The position numbers and the translations under genes are program-made. A DNA stretch of 64,000 nucleotides from Vibrio mangrovi. Its GTDB lineage: Bacteria > Pseudomonadota > Gammaproteobacteria > Enterobacterales > Vibrionaceae. The DNA lies in contig NZ_AP024883.1 of assembly GCF_024346955.1 (NCBI RefSeq), forward strand, positions 3,534,001 through 3,598,000. The letters run 5' to 3'. Each line of letters starts with the position of its first letter. The first letter of the stretch is position 1. Shown here in pieces: positions 8,001 to 16,307 of the stretch. The notes below the pieces were generated by a model. The model searched no databases, was not told where the DNA came from, and was given only the letters and a program-made list of their open reading frames with translations.

Positions 8001-10069
8001 GCACCGGCACTCAGCGGTGGCCAGATTTCCCAGACAACTGCATCGAACCCTAAACCAGCAACACTGGACGCATAAGTTCCCGGCTGCATATTGAATGCCC
8101 GGTTATGCCAGTTCACCAGATTCAGCAACTGGCGATGTTCAACCATGACACCTTTCGGCACACCGGTTGAACCGGATGTATAAATGATATAGGCCAGATT
8201 ATCGGGACTGAGATCACCCGGATCCGGATTTGATGAAGGCTGCTCAAACCATAATCCCCGGTCCTGTTGCAGATGAATCACCCGCGGACCTGCGGTCAGC
8301 ACATCTCCCACCAGTGAATCCAGATCAACCACACCATCAGTCAGAACAACAGCCGGTGCGCTGTCAGAGAGCATGTATTGTAACCGCTCAGCCGGATAGC
8401 CCGGATCCATCGGCACATAACCACCCCCAGCTTTCAGCGTTGCCAGCATTGCGATCAGCAGATCCGGTCCCCGTCCGCAACAGATACCAACTCTGGTTTC
8501 CGGACCGACACCGATAGAACGCAGATAATGAGCAAGACGGTTGGCACGAATATTCAGCCCACCGTAGTTCACGGTTTCACCGGCACAAACCAGTGCGGTA
8601 TGTTCAGGCTCATCGCTGGCCTGTTGTTCGAACAGCTCATGAACACATCGTGCTGCCGGAAAAGTTATCTGGGTCCGGTTCCATGAATCAACCAGTGTCC
8701 GCTCTTCCGGCATCAGCAGATGGTAACGATTGATTGCCGTCAGCGGAGATTCAGATGCGGCGGCAGTGAAGAAATACATCAGACGGTGGAAGTGAGAAGC
8801 CAGTGTCATTTCACTATACAGGGCGGCATTGGCATCCAGGCACAGTTCCAATCCCTGCTGAGGACCACGATCACAGATATTAATCGACAGATCATCAATC
8901 GGACCCAGTGTCAGATTATTCACATTGACCGGTGCATCCCCGAACTTCATTTCGTATTCAAACGGCAGGATATTGATATGCGTCGAAAACAATAAATCAC
9001 TCTCGGTAATCATTCCCAGATCTGCGGCCAGATCTTCTCCTCGATAGCACTGATGCCGGACAGCGCCCAGAATACGGCGTTTCACCTGAGCAACAATATC
9101 GGTCAGAGTATCCTCAGATCCAATCTGAAGCCTGAGTGGCAGTACATTCGAAACCATACCGGGAAATGATCGCAGTGTTCTATTGGTTCGGGCAACCATC
9201 GGGCAGCCGACGACCAAATCTTCTTCTCCGGTAACCCGGTTCAGATAAATCGCAATTAAAGCGATGAGCAGTTGCGGAACCTGACTTTTACACTCAACAG
9301 CAAGATTCCGTAGCATCCGGTTGGTTGATGCCGGTAAATACATTTGCTGACGAATAATATCCGTACAGGTCGCTTTTGTATCAGCCAGGCTGACAGGAGC
9401 AGGCCTGTCTTGCAGGACATCCATCCAATATTCTCTGTCCCGTTGATAATTTTTCGACGTCTGATATTCACGTTCGATTTCCAGTGCATCAGACAACGAA
9501 ATAAAATTGCAGGCAGGTGGCTCTTCTCCGGCTACGAGTGCTGAATATATCTCAGCAACCCGACTGGACAAAAGCACGCCACCAAAGCCATCCAGAACCA
9601 AATGGTGAACACATGCGTAATACCAAAAACGTTCCGGACCAAGTTGCAGCAATGCAAAAGAAAACGGAGGCCCTTGCCGGAGATCAAAAGGCCGGGCCAA
9701 ATCATGATTAATCCACGCTTTAGCAGCAAATTGCGGATCTACTTCTGTCTGAAAGTCCAGAATCGGCAACTCCCAATCAGGAGCAACACCAAAGCGCTGC
9801 TTTGGCCCCTGAGCAGTCAGTTCAAAGACTTGCTGAAAGGTTTCGATCTCTTTGGCTGTCCTGCGGATAGCGATTTCGAAAATATCTGGCTGTACAACAC
9901 CTGTTATTTCCAGATATTCGGTGATTTTAAATATTTTTCCATGAGCATCCGGATTTAACTCCTGAGCAAACCAGATTCCCCTTTGAGCCGAAGATAATGG
10001 AAGCGCCAAATGACTTTCTCCCTCTAATTGAATAGAGGATTTATGGTTATCATTCATATTAATATTCAC
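2006..10069 (-). CDS. two-module non-ribosomal peptide synthetase, C-A-T-C-A-T-TE-TE
   Basis: A 2687-residue synthetase. Domains by eye: condensation 1 (about 15-450, HHLVLDG near 153); adenylation 1 (480-970, YTSGSTGVPKG near 630); carrier 1 (GGHSLLAV, Ser near 1014); condensation 2 (1075-1500, HHFCLDH near 1236); adenylation 2 (1560-2040); carrier 2 (GGHSLVAV near 2088); thioesterase 1 (GISLGG near 2213); thioesterase 2 (GHSFGG near 2505). Aligning both A domains to GrsA by eye gives the ten-residue code DAWFLGNVVK, recalled as a leucine code, so the core product is inferred to carry two leucines. The first C domain has no loading partner in the window and may take an acyl or carrier-bound starter. 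There is no transporter or phosphopantetheinyl transferase nearby. The GTG at 10069 is a possible start; the ATG at 10057 follows a weak GAGTG and is an alternative. Confidence 0.93.
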   Translation of the reverse strand: MNINMNDNHKSSIQLEGESHLALPLSSAQRGIWFAQELNPDAHGKIFKITEYLEITGVVQPDIFEIAIRRTAKEIETFQQVFELTAQGPKQRFGVAPDWELPILDFQTEVDPQFAAKAWINHDLARPFDLRQGPPFSFALLQLGPERFWYYACVHHLVLDGFGGVLLSSRVAEIYSALVAGEEPPACNFISLSDALEIEREYQTSKNYQRDREYWMDVLQDRPAPVSLADTKATCTDIIRQQMYLPASTNRMLRNLAVECKSQVPQLLIALIAIYLNRVTGEEDLVVGCPMVARTNRTLRSFPGMVSNVLPLRLQIGSEDTLTDIVAQVKRRILGAVRHQCYRGEDLAADLGMITESDLLFSTHINILPFEYEMKFGDAPVNVNNLTLGPIDDLSINICDRGPQQGLELCLDANAALYSEMTLASHFHRLMYFFTAAASESPLTAINRYHLLMPEERTLVDSWNRTQITFPAARCVHELFEQQASDEPEHTALVCAGETVNYGGLNIRANRLAHYLRSIGVGPETRVGICCGRGPDLLIAMLATLKAGGGYVPMDPGYPAERLQYMLSDSAPAVVLTDGVVDLDSLVGDVLTAGPRVIHLQQDRGLWFEQPSSNPDPGDLSPDNLAYIIYTSGSTGVPKGVMVEHRQLLNLVNWHNRAFNMQPGTYASSVAGLGFDAVVWEIWPPLSAGATLTMPTLEMSRDPEQLLNWWVEQPIEVGFLPTPIAELAFARRIAPETLRYLLVGGDRLTRHPDEDATFTLVNNYGPTETAVVATSATVRKTDAVLHIGSPIANTSIYILDELQRQVPVGVTGEIYIGGHGVARGYLNRAEMTTERFLADPFSERAGARMYRTGDLARWRVDGTIEYQGRNDSQVKIRGFRIELGEIATALQACPGIQNAVVTVSGAGENAERLVAYYTCQKNESVAIELLKQRLSEALPSYMVPAAFVGLDAIPLTANGKIDHKALPEPDASAFVHRDYEPPRGGVEQLLAVIWQSLLKVDRVGRHDNFFELGGHSLLAVQLIERLRHHRYHLAIKSLFTAPTLAGLARTLEQASAKPELLVPQNLIPAECTQITPDMLSLVELSQSQIDTIAATVPGGAANIQDVYPLAPLQEGILFHHLLEEKGDPYITRAIKAFSTQHELLQFVDALQAVVKRHDILRTSIVWDQLDVPVQVVWRDAVLPLTQLTLKGDDIVKAIQQRFDPASTRLDVHKAPMIETYQVEDAAEDRWLLCLLMHHFCLDHTTLELMMEEVQAHLLNQADQLPKPLPFRNFVFESRIDNDPEKQAAYFRERLGDIDEPSAPFGLLNVQGDGHEIHELHLPVDDDLAQQLREQARRQGVSAASLFHLAWGLVVRATTGRDDVVFGTVLFGRMAGGEGADRVLGMFLNTLPLRLSFSDEAVAEAVQYTHKHLADILEYEHGSLSLAQQCSAVAPQTPLFSSLLNYRYDGGNSQMGLDTGPMNLLFTEERTNYPITLSVNDNPQQGFSLDIQVDGSIGCERIGAMVMRALRELATALESEPKRAIHSLNVLPKDEYRRLVEQFNTTQTSAVTEVCVHTLFEKQADKYPDVMAAVSESQQLTYGELNRKANSLAYYLRAQGVAPDQRVGLCFDRGTDLMVAMLATLKAGGCYIPMDPTYPADRLQYMVSDSQPTLILSDGILEPETIIGKTEVQVINVCTDAFLWSAYPKHNPQSGHIRPDHLAYIIYTSGSTGQPKGVMVEHRNLANLVHWHNQSFGIQPGTCVSSVAGVGFDATVWEVWPPLCTGAHLMLPTLDISRDPEQLLAWWMSQPIEVGFLSTPIAELVLARRLDHPTLRTLLVGGDRLNHHPHPETSFTLVNNYGPTETTVVATSGTMLPTDAVLHIGKPVDNTSIYILDEYRQPVPMGVKGEIYIGGKSVTRGYLNLPEMTAERFLDDPFSSEAGARMYRSGDLGRWSENGTVEYLGRNDSQVKIRGFRIELGEISTCMSTHHGVDEAIVIAAKTQNNDQRLVAYYVGNAQTAPLRAYLAARLPDYMVPAAYVKLEHIPLTPNGKVDHKALPEPDAADFVTQVYIPPEGEVEETIAAIWQRLLGVEKVGRNDSFFELGGHSLVAVQFLNEARQHGYELTLSTLFSASRLADIADYIQRSSATLIEHAVALRPVTGDQRPLFIVPEASGEMLYSPLLTSYIDKDIAVYGLVAPDRSTPPFYTVQGAAARYVRIIRETQPEGPYRMTGISLGGTLAYEVALQLLGQDQEIEYIGVIDTTAEKAIVPRHVGEEVLTEEQKILLMSKEIYDGLAYDIYGLAEAESTLEDGMTWKDHYRMAKDMGMLPAGWTDTYFMNWMLHREALIRAEYEYRNLPVDIDLYVAELRPEGEAADVVPYLRWNGFLPETSIRPTTIQGTTHYHLIVEPYIGYLGQAISKDLHDREQNYAAGKVMRNAEYDPIVTLQEGYGNGPTVLCIPGAGDNVCAFLGLVQSLEANWTVLGFQPRGLKGGDIPHTTVEAAASFYLKALEARACVGPIHIVGHSFGGWVALELAALLEAEGIKVASLTVADSEAPDATPQEYSDLSALMLLIEQFEKQGAALGLTEQDLKGMEQRERLTLVHRYLVEQGILTKNASVDDLDGIFHVFVTNLRTPYQPAVLPEVQVNLVMTQDMESGVREAWQEQLSNLHCIPSRADHFSLLRAPFVKVITEVLNPSFKALVTDI

Positions 10070-10773
10070 TCACACATTCTAATGAAATAATTCTCAACGC
10101 ACAGATATAAAAATGACTAATGTCAAAACGATGACAAATTTAATTAAATTGCCATTGCTTTACTTTGTATAATAAATCAACATCCAATTCAATCATGGTT
10201 ATTTGAGTAAAATATTAAATAAGAAATAGGCAATAAATATAAAAAACAAACAAAAACAACCGATAAAACATGAAAATCAGTATTAATTTGATTTAATTTA
10301 ATGAAATACTCAGTTATCAGTGTGATTTTTCTTTTTTATTTTTTGGTAAAAAATCAAATTTAGTAGAAAATTAACTGATAATTGAAACATTACTAGAGCA
10401 TTAAAAACATCGTCCAAATACAGAAATAACCCAATAAAACATATACATAAGTCACAAAAATAAAATAGTCTCAAAATTAATACAATAATCGACGTGGTCC
10501 AATTTGTTTCAGATAAAAACCCATATATTATAAGAAAAAAGCTGGAAAATTTTTATACAACAAATTACAACAACCAGACATGAGATTTATTTAAAACATT
10601 AATTAAATAAACAAAAGCAAACAAAAATACGACAGTTATTTTTTAATATAACTGTCGATTGATAGATTGAAAATTCAATATAAAATTGAAATGATTAATT
10701 TGTTTTATATAGTCCTAGAAATACTATCTATTACAATGAGAACAATATATTCCCTTTAAATAATTTAATCTCT
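10070..10773. other. 704-base AT-rich intergenic region upstream of the NRPS gene
   Basis: No open frame of note on either strand and strikingly A/T-rich compared with the flanking genes. It must contain the promoter of the NRPS gene, whose start lies at its left end. The only clear structure is the dyad at 10630-10657. The composition and length suggest silencing by a nucleoid protein such as H-NS and long-range control, but this is inference. Confidence 0.6.
10630..10657. repeat. 10-base-pair inverted repeat with T-rich loop
   Basis: CGACAGTTAT at 10630-10639 pairs perfectly with ATAACTGTCG at 10648-10657 around an 8-base loop. It lies 116 bases beyond the stop of the thiamine-diphosphate enzyme and far upstream of the NRPS start. 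It could be a weak terminator or a regulator's operator. Confidence 0.5.
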
Positions 10774-12348
10774 TCATAATACAACTTCTATTAATTGAGG
10801 TCCGGAACATTGCATTGCCTCCCGAAAAACCATATCAAATGACTTGCGGGTTTCAGTTCTCACTGCCCGGACTCCCATACCAGATGCAAGACTCAGCCAG
10901 TTGATCGATGGATTTTCAAGACTCATTAGAGATGCAGCAGATTGCCCCTGATGCATTGCACCAACCCGTTTCAGTTCATTATCCAGAATGTTATATGAGC
11001 GATTGCTATACACAACCGTCACAACATCCAGATTTTCTCTCGCCTGCGTCCAGAGAGACGGTAACAGATACATCGCACTGCCATCTCCCTGTAAATTGAT
11101 AACTTTACGCTCCGGGCACGCAATTGCAGCACCGATTGAAACCGCCATCATACTGCCCAAAGCACCACCGGTCAGATTGAGATAATCGTGTGCCGCCGCA
11201 GTCTCCGTAATATCATAATAAGGAAAACCTGAAGATGCAGACTCATCTGTGATAATCGCATTTTCCGGCAAATACCGGGCAATGACCTGCATAACAAACT
11301 CCGCGTTCACATCTCCGTCAAGCGCATATTCGGGAGCCTTATGTCTGGTCCGGAATGGTTCGGTTTGGGTAGCACCGCAGGCATGAGCCAAATCTTCAAG
11401 CGCCTGGAGACTGTCTTCATGGGCTTCAGTCAAGCGGGTAAGGCGGCAACCTTCAGGTGTCAGCCAGCTTGGTTTATCCGGGTAGGCAAAAAAGCTGACC
11501 GGAGGCTTTGCTCCGACCAGAACGATTAACTCGGTTCCGGCCAGAAAATCAACAACCTGTTCAGAAAAATAGGGTAAACGCTCAACCGCGACCCGCCCGG
11601 CACCACGCTGAATACGGGGAGCAAAAGTATCACACAACAATCGGGCTCCGGTTTTTTCAGCAATCCGTCCGGCAGCAGTTAATCCCGGTTCCAGCAGTGC
11701 GGCGCCACGCATCAGAATCGCAGTTTTCAATCCACTGTTGAGCAGCTCCGCCACTCGATGAACAGTTTCAGCAGAGACGGTTGCTGGCGTTGACGGTGCC
11801 AGACACGAAGCGACACTTTCAGCTTCGTTCCATGCAATATCTGCCGGTAAAATCAGTGTTGCAATCTGCCCCGGAGACTCCGAAGCAACCCGAACGGCAC
11901 GCGCAGCATCTGCTCCAACCTGCTGTGAAGAGGAAGAGGTATACACCCACTCAGAAACCGGGCGGGCAAAGCCATGAATATCAGAAGTAAGCGGCGCATC
12001 ATACTGCAGGTGTGTTGTCGCATGATCTCCGACAATATTCACAATCGGAGAATCAGCACGTCTGGCGTTGTGCAGATTTGCCAGACCATTTGCCAGCCCC
12101 GGACCTAAATGGAGCAATGTACAGGCAGGCTTACCAGTCATCCGCCCATATCCGTCTGCCGCACCGGTAGCGACATTTTCCTGAAGCGCCAGAACCGGAC
12201 GCATACCCGATACACGATCTAAAGCTGCAACAAAATGCATCTCTGACGTCCCGGGATTTGCAAAACACACTTCGACACCGTTTTCGACCAGTGTACGCAA
12301 CAAGCTCTCAGCACCATTCATAGGACAACTTTTGACTACATCATTCAT
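10774..12348 (-). CDS. thiamine-diphosphate enzyme, acetolactate synthase large-subunit-like
   Basis: A 524-residue protein with the full ThDP-enzyme layout. An N-terminal Pyr domain carries the conserved Glu (LALQENVATGAADGYGR) and a CFANPGTSEMHF signature. A central domain follows, then a C-terminal PP domain with the cofactor-binding motif GDGSAMY...NRSYNIL. Relatives are annotated as acetolactate synthase or benzoylformate decarboxylase-like; the acceptor and donor substrates are not evident. It lacks a neighbouring small regulatory subunit, so housekeeping branched-chain synthesis is unlikely. The ATG at 12348 is chosen because AGGAG sits 9 bases upstream; the frame extends 17 codons further. 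It is co-directional with the NRPS gene, but the 704-base gap makes a single transcript doubtful. Confidence 0.82.
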   Translation of the reverse strand: MNDVVKSCPMNGAESLLRTLVENGVEVCFANPGTSEMHFVAALDRVSGMRPVLALQENVATGAADGYGRMTGKPACTLLHLGPGLANGLANLHNARRADSPIVNIVGDHATTHLQYDAPLTSDIHGFARPVSEWVYTSSSSQQVGADAARAVRVASESPGQIATLILPADIAWNEAESVASCLAPSTPATVSAETVHRVAELLNSGLKTAILMRGAALLEPGLTAAGRIAEKTGARLLCDTFAPRIQRGAGRVAVERLPYFSEQVVDFLAGTELIVLVGAKPPVSFFAYPDKPSWLTPEGCRLTRLTEAHEDSLQALEDLAHACGATQTEPFRTRHKAPEYALDGDVNAEFVMQVIARYLPENAIITDESASSGFPYYDITETAAAHDYLNLTGGALGSMMAVSIGAAIACPERKVINLQGDGSAMYLLPSLWTQARENLDVVTVVYSNRSYNILDNELKRVGAMHQGQSAASLMSLENPSINWLSLASGMGVRAVRTETRKSFDMVFREAMQCSGPQLIEVVL

Positions 12349-12520
12349 TGATGAAGACTCCTGATTGTATCCTGCAAGAGAGGTAAGACATAAATGCACC
12401 TCTTTATCAAAATTAATACATTCGATGCATGTTATTTCATAAATATGTGTCTTTACACCTATTTTGCACTGCTCAGAGCTGCAACCAGTTTCTATAAAAA
12501 TACAGACCTATTCTTTGGAT

Positions 12521-12552
12521 AAATAAAAAAGCCTCCCTACAGTAGGGAGGCT
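12521..12552 (-). terminator. rho-independent terminator after queF
   Basis: AGCCTCCCT and AGGGAGGCT form a perfect stem around ACAGT. On the minus strand it is followed by a T-rich tract (TTTTTTATTT). It begins 30 bases after the queF stop. Confidence 0.9.
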
Positions 12553-12582
12553 AATACAATCATGAACTTATCTTTTTAAATG

Positions 12583-13404
12583 TTACTGTCGGTATTCTCG
12601 TCCGACTGGCATTTCTTCTTCGAAATCACTCCGGAACGGGTTGATATCCAGCCCACCCCGGCGCGTATACCGGGCAAATACTGTGAGCTTTTCCGGCTGA
12701 CAACAGCGCTTGATATCAGAGAAAATACGCTCAACACACTGCTCGTGAAATTCATTATGTCCCCGGAAAGAGATGATATACCGAAGTAGTTTTTCCCGGT
12801 CAATCTCTGCTCCCTGATAACGAATATAAACACTTCCCCAGTCGGGCTGATTGGTTACCAGACAATTCGATTTCAGCAGATGAGAACAGATTCTTTCCTC
12901 AACCACGGTCTCAGAAGCCGCACCTAAAAGCAGATCCTCATCGTACTCATAACTATCAATTTCAATATCAAGATCATCAATACATACAAAAGACCGATCC
13001 GAACGAATATCCTGTTCTTCATCAACCCGGCTCAGTTTCACCCGGACATCACCACCCGATGTTGCACTCAGATCCTTCGTCAGGGTTTCAATCAAGACTT
13101 GCTCTGAAACAAATGGCGTCTGATTCAGACTGTTCAGATACAATTTAAAAGATTTAGACTCAATCAGGTTTGGGCTGGTACATGGAATCATAAATTCCGC
13201 GACAGCAACCATCGGTTTGCCTTTCGTGTTCAGCCAGGAAAGCTCATAGCCGGTCCACAGATCGTATCCGGTAAAGGCATCACTGTCACAAGCAGTGATA
13301 TTGCCACGCCCACGAGCCCGGGGAATCGGATCCAGCAGTTCCGGTGTATAGGTAGAAATATAATCGGTTTTTTTCCCGAGATTTTTAGAATAAGTTGTAT
13401 CCAT
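12583..13404 (-). CDS. queF: NADPH-dependent 7-cyano-7-deazaguanine reductase (QueF, bimodular)
   Basis: A 273-residue enzyme that reduces preQ0 to preQ1 in queuosine biosynthesis. The QueF motif ESKSFKLY is at 82-89 (NADPH binding), and the catalytic Cys181 lies in NCLVTNQPDWG. The length and the position of these two motifs fit the long two-domain form found in E. coli. The gene follows a YhhQ transporter by 26 bases in the same direction, so import of the precursor and its reduction are probably co-expressed. A strong terminator follows. Confidence 0.97.
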   Translation of the reverse strand: MDTTYSKNLGKKTDYISTYTPELLDPIPRARGRGNITACDSDAFTGYDLWTGYELSWLNTKGKPMVAVAEFMIPCTSPNLIESKSFKLYLNSLNQTPFVSEQVLIETLTKDLSATSGGDVRVKLSRVDEEQDIRSDRSFVCIDDLDIEIDSYEYDEDLLLGAASETVVEERICSHLLKSNCLVTNQPDWGSVYIRYQGAEIDREKLLRYIISFRGHNEFHEQCVERIFSDIKRCCQPEKLTVFARYTRRGGLDINPFRSDFEEEMPVGREYRQ

Positions 13405-13430
13405 AATAATCCACTAACGTTGTCGTTTAT

Positions 13431-14285
13431 TTATCGATTGATATATTTATTGAACAGAGCTCTGGCACCATATATTGGACCAACACCGATAATTGCATAG
13501 ACACTTTTCACGACAACCTGACAGATAAACATACTCCATAGAACCGTTGGGCTGAGAATGTGGCTGAATGCCAGGTAGATGAAAATAGCACTGTCGATCA
13601 ATGACGCAAAAAACGTACTGAAGAAGACCCGGACAACCAGCCGCTTTCCGTTAGTCAGCTGTTTGATTTTCTGCAACAGGTAAGCATTGACGTTTTCCGA
13701 AACAAAATAGGCGATCATTGAAGCCAGAAAAACTGAGTTAATACTATGAATAATCGATTGATAGCTCTCATTCACTACTTCCCAATCGCTGATCGTTGGT
13801 GCATAACCAGAAAGATTGAGCATAAACAATAGAAAAGCGTTGGTTACCGTCGACAGAAGGATTGCAGCCCGGGCCATACGCAATCCATAAAATTCGTTGA
13901 GAATATCGACCAGAATAAATGAGATTGGATATAAGAAGATAGCGAAGGGAACAATGAATCCGGAGTTTGCAATTTCAATCGGCTTTACACCGGTTACATT
14001 GGACAGAATAAAAACTGCTGAAAGAATCGTCGCAATGACGGCAAACGTAATCCAGTAAGATTCTTTCCTATCTTTAATGTCATAAGCTCCCTGAAATCCT
14101 TCAGCACTATATAGCTTACGGCAAATTTCTTTCGTCTCTATCGGGCTGAGATCCTCTGCGACTGTACTGTTGAAAATTTCATTGAGTGGTATTGATAACT
14201 GTTTACCTGTCGCCAGAACCATCACATTGGCAACATGTTCAGGATGACGGCTGAACCCGATCAGCTTGTACTTTCTATTTTGCAT
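13431..14285 (-). CDS. yhhQ: YhhQ/VUT-family queuosine precursor transporter with N-terminal extension
   Basis: A 284-residue membrane protein of the DUF165/YhhQ family, which imports preQ0/preQ1-type precursors. After a soluble segment of roughly 80 residues come about six hydrophobic helices, including the family-typical LYPISFILVDILNEFYG and a pore segment with SLIDSAIFIYLAF. The E. coli protein lacks such a long N-terminal cytosolic part. The ATG at 14285 is chosen because AGAGGA precedes it; it overlaps the end of the upstream regulator gene by 11 bases, implying translational coupling. queF follows directly. Confidence 0.9.
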   Translation of the reverse strand: MQNRKYKLIGFSRHPEHVANVMVLATGKQLSIPLNEIFNSTVAEDLSPIETKEICRKLYSAEGFQGAYDIKDRKESYWITFAVIATILSAVFILSNVTGVKPIEIANSGFIVPFAIFLYPISFILVDILNEFYGLRMARAAILLSTVTNAFLLFMLNLSGYAPTISDWEVVNESYQSIIHSINSVFLASMIAYFVSENVNAYLLQKIKQLTNGKRLVVRVFFSTFFASLIDSAIFIYLAFSHILSPTVLWSMFICQVVVKSVYAIIGVGPIYGARALFNKYINR

Positions 14286-14877
14286 GTAATCGTTCCTCTC
14301 TGACACACCCAATCAATACTTCACCATTTCTGAGCACATAATTTTCAGACTCAATTTTCAAAGAATTTCTGGATGTTAAAATAACAAGATCATCAATATC
14401 GTTCCGTTTAAAACGTTCAATAACCAACAGCGCACCAATTTGATACCGGTGTGTAAATGGTGTTGTGATACTTAACCCAATCATGTTCGATTCATCCGAA
14501 AAATAATATGTTGTCGGATGACTGACAATTAACTCACCAATATATTTATCTAAGGAAGCTATTAGCTCTTTCTCATTAACAATGGGAATACATAATGGAT
14601 TTTTATTCCCATCCGGAGATATCAGTTGATTCCGGTACTCGATCGCTTCCAGATTACTCTCTTCAATGACATTGCAGGTTGTACCGAAGAAACTGGCAAT
14701 TTTTTCAACTGTCTGAGTCTGAATGCGGTCAACCTTACCATCCAGGATATTGTAAATTGTCGTTCTGGTTATTCCCGTACGTTCAGAAAAGGACTTCTTC
14801 GTTTCATTCCGACTTTTAATCGCATAAGAAATATTGTTTTTAATATTATCTATTTTGTCTTGTTTACTTAATTTCAT
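14275..14877 (-). CDS. XRE-type transcriptional regulator coupled to yhhQ
   Basis: About 200 residues. The N-terminal helix-turn-helix (KKSFSERTGITRTTIYNILDGKVDRIQTQTVEKIASFFG) is of the Cro/CI type. The C-terminal half resembles the beta-rich domain of S24/LexA-like repressors (GALLVIERFKR, GEVLIGCVREER), but no clear catalytic Ser/Lys pair is visible. It most likely represses the yhhQ-queF transcript in response to a ligand; this is inferred from the overlap. The start is uncertain: the frame opens at 14910, and the ATG at 14877 is preferred because it directly precedes the HTH fold. Confidence 0.8.
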   Translation of the reverse strand: MKLSKQDKIDNIKNNISYAIKSRNETKKSFSERTGITRTTIYNILDGKVDRIQTQTVEKIASFFGTTCNVIEESNLEAIEYRNQLISPDGNKNPLCIPIVNEKELIASLDKYIGELIVSHPTTYYFSDESNMIGLSITTPFTHRYQIGALLVIERFKRNDIDDLVILTSRNSLKIESENYVLRNGEVLIGCVREERLHAK

Positions 14878-15147
14878 GCACCGCCCAACCATACACCGAA
14901 CAACAAACACAAATGAACAGCGAAATAAATAGTGTGATATAGATCAACATTAGACAACCAAACATTGAACATATTTGCCCGTTATTTGTAAAATAATCAT
15001 AAGACTCCACTTCTTATATAATAAACAGCTAAGTTTCATCTATTGATTAATTCGCAAATTTATGATCAGTAATTATTAAAATCAATACAATATTAACAAC
15101 AAAGCATTAATTACATAAATATCAATTAAAATAATGGTTAGGATATT

Positions 15148-15357
15148 ATGGGTACAATGTCAGAATTAAAAGAAAATGAAAGTGGCGTTGATGATGTACT
15201 ATTCTGGTGTCATGTAGTCAGCCAGTGCAGTGTGCCGATGGAAGGAGAACTTTCACCAGCCGAAAAAGATGCACTACACCGAGCAATCATGGCGCTACAT
15301 ACAACGACCACACTCTATACCAACAGTACGACAGAAACGGTCGCAACAGAGGTATAG
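15148..15357 (+). CDS. small protein of unknown function, divergent from the XRE regulator
   Basis: A 69-residue acidic protein (DDVLFWCHVVSQC followed by ELSPAEKDALHRAIMALHTTTTLY). AGGA lies 6 bases before the ATG, which supports translation. No family is recognised. It has no signal peptide or membrane span. Its promoter would share the 270-base AT-rich spacer with the divergent regulator, so the regulator may control it. Confidence 0.5.
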   Translation: MGTMSELKENESGVDDVLFWCHVVSQCSVPMEGELSPAEKDALHRAIMALHTTTTLYTNSTTETVATEV

Positions 15358-15414
15358 AGATATTTTCATTGGCATGGGAGTGCTACACACTTCCAGAGCT
15401 TTTGCATACTCAAA

Positions 15415-15448
15415 AACCTACTGATATCTTCCACGAGATTAGTAGGTT
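15415..15448. terminator. terminator-like hairpin between convergent genes
   Basis: AACCTACT at 15415-15422 pairs with AGTAGGTT at 15441-15448. On the minus strand the stem ends in GGTTTTTG, which suits termination of the second yhhQ transcript; it may also stop the small plus-strand gene. Confidence 0.6.
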
Positions 15449-15494
15449 CTTCCCAGCCTCACAGCATACTCACACAATATCTGCCATTTACCGT

Positions 15495-16307
15495 TCAGGA
15501 TGCAATTTCCTGTTGCGGTTGTTGTTTCCGGGACCGGTAAGTCGCCACAATCATGTAAGTCACGGGGATCAGACATGCAGCATAAATTACTTTAAACCCG
15601 TAATTATTAATAATTTTGACAAACAGGTCTGTACTCGCGGACGTGCCAAAGAACAAGCCAATCCAGATAATCGTATACGAGATTTGTCCGATGGTTGTCG
15701 ACACAATGCACCGGAACCACAATGGCGCAACAGCCAGCCGATAACGAATTGTTCTGAAAACCAGATTGTTGGTCTGATCCGCAACCAGCAGGCAAAGCGC
15801 ATTGATCAGATAAAGTTTTGGCAGCTTGGTAAACACTTCCTGATAAGCAGGAGCCATATCAAAAACATGCGTTGTCAGATAAACCAGTGCTGAAGCAATC
15901 ACCATGATGGCAGCGGCAACAAAAGTCAGCATACGTGCATAACGGTACTGAAAGATTTCATTGACTGAATCCAGAATGATGAAGGTCAGCGGAAAAATGA
16001 GAATCCCCGCTGGCTGGAAGGTACTGAGTACATGTACTGCATTTGGAGACATCGGAATAGCCAGCAGCAAAAAGCTCAGGTAGAGCGCAAATAATCCACC
16101 CAGCCAGAACAGATCATACTCCATCTTAGGGGGAATATATGCTGAAGCCAGCTCACGGATCCGTGCCCTGTCTTTTCCGTCAAACAACAACAGTATATTT
16201 TTTTGCAACATTTCGTTGGGTGCAGCTTTGAGAGTGGTTCCCGATTCAGACTGATAAGTAATGGAATCCGGTGAAGATTTTAAAATTTTAAGCTTTTTCA
16301 TATTCAT
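15495..16307 (-). CDS. second YhhQ/VUT-family transporter
   Basis: About 270 residues: a soluble N-terminus of about 60 residues, then six hydrophobic segments, including the family-like FPLTFIILDSVNEIFQYRYAR and SYTIIWIGLFFG. It is a divergent paralogue of the transporter at 13431-14285, so it may take a different 7-deazapurine or related base. Two ATGs, 16307 and 16301, are possible; 16307 has AAGAGA at better spacing. It overlaps the end of an XRE regulator gene, repeating the arrangement of the first pair. No queF copy follows here. Confidence 0.82.
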   Translation of the reverse strand: MNMKKLKILKSSPDSITYQSESGTTLKAAPNEMLQKNILLLFDGKDRARIRELASAYIPPKMEYDLFWLGGLFALYLSFLLLAIPMSPNAVHVLSTFQPAGILIFPLTFIILDSVNEIFQYRYARMLTFVAAAIMVIASALVYLTTHVFDMAPAYQEVFTKLPKLYLINALCLLVADQTNNLVFRTIRYRLAVAPLWFRCIVSTTIGQISYTIIWIGLFFGTSASTDLFVKIINNYGFKVIYAACLIPVTYMIVATYRSRKQQPQQEIAS

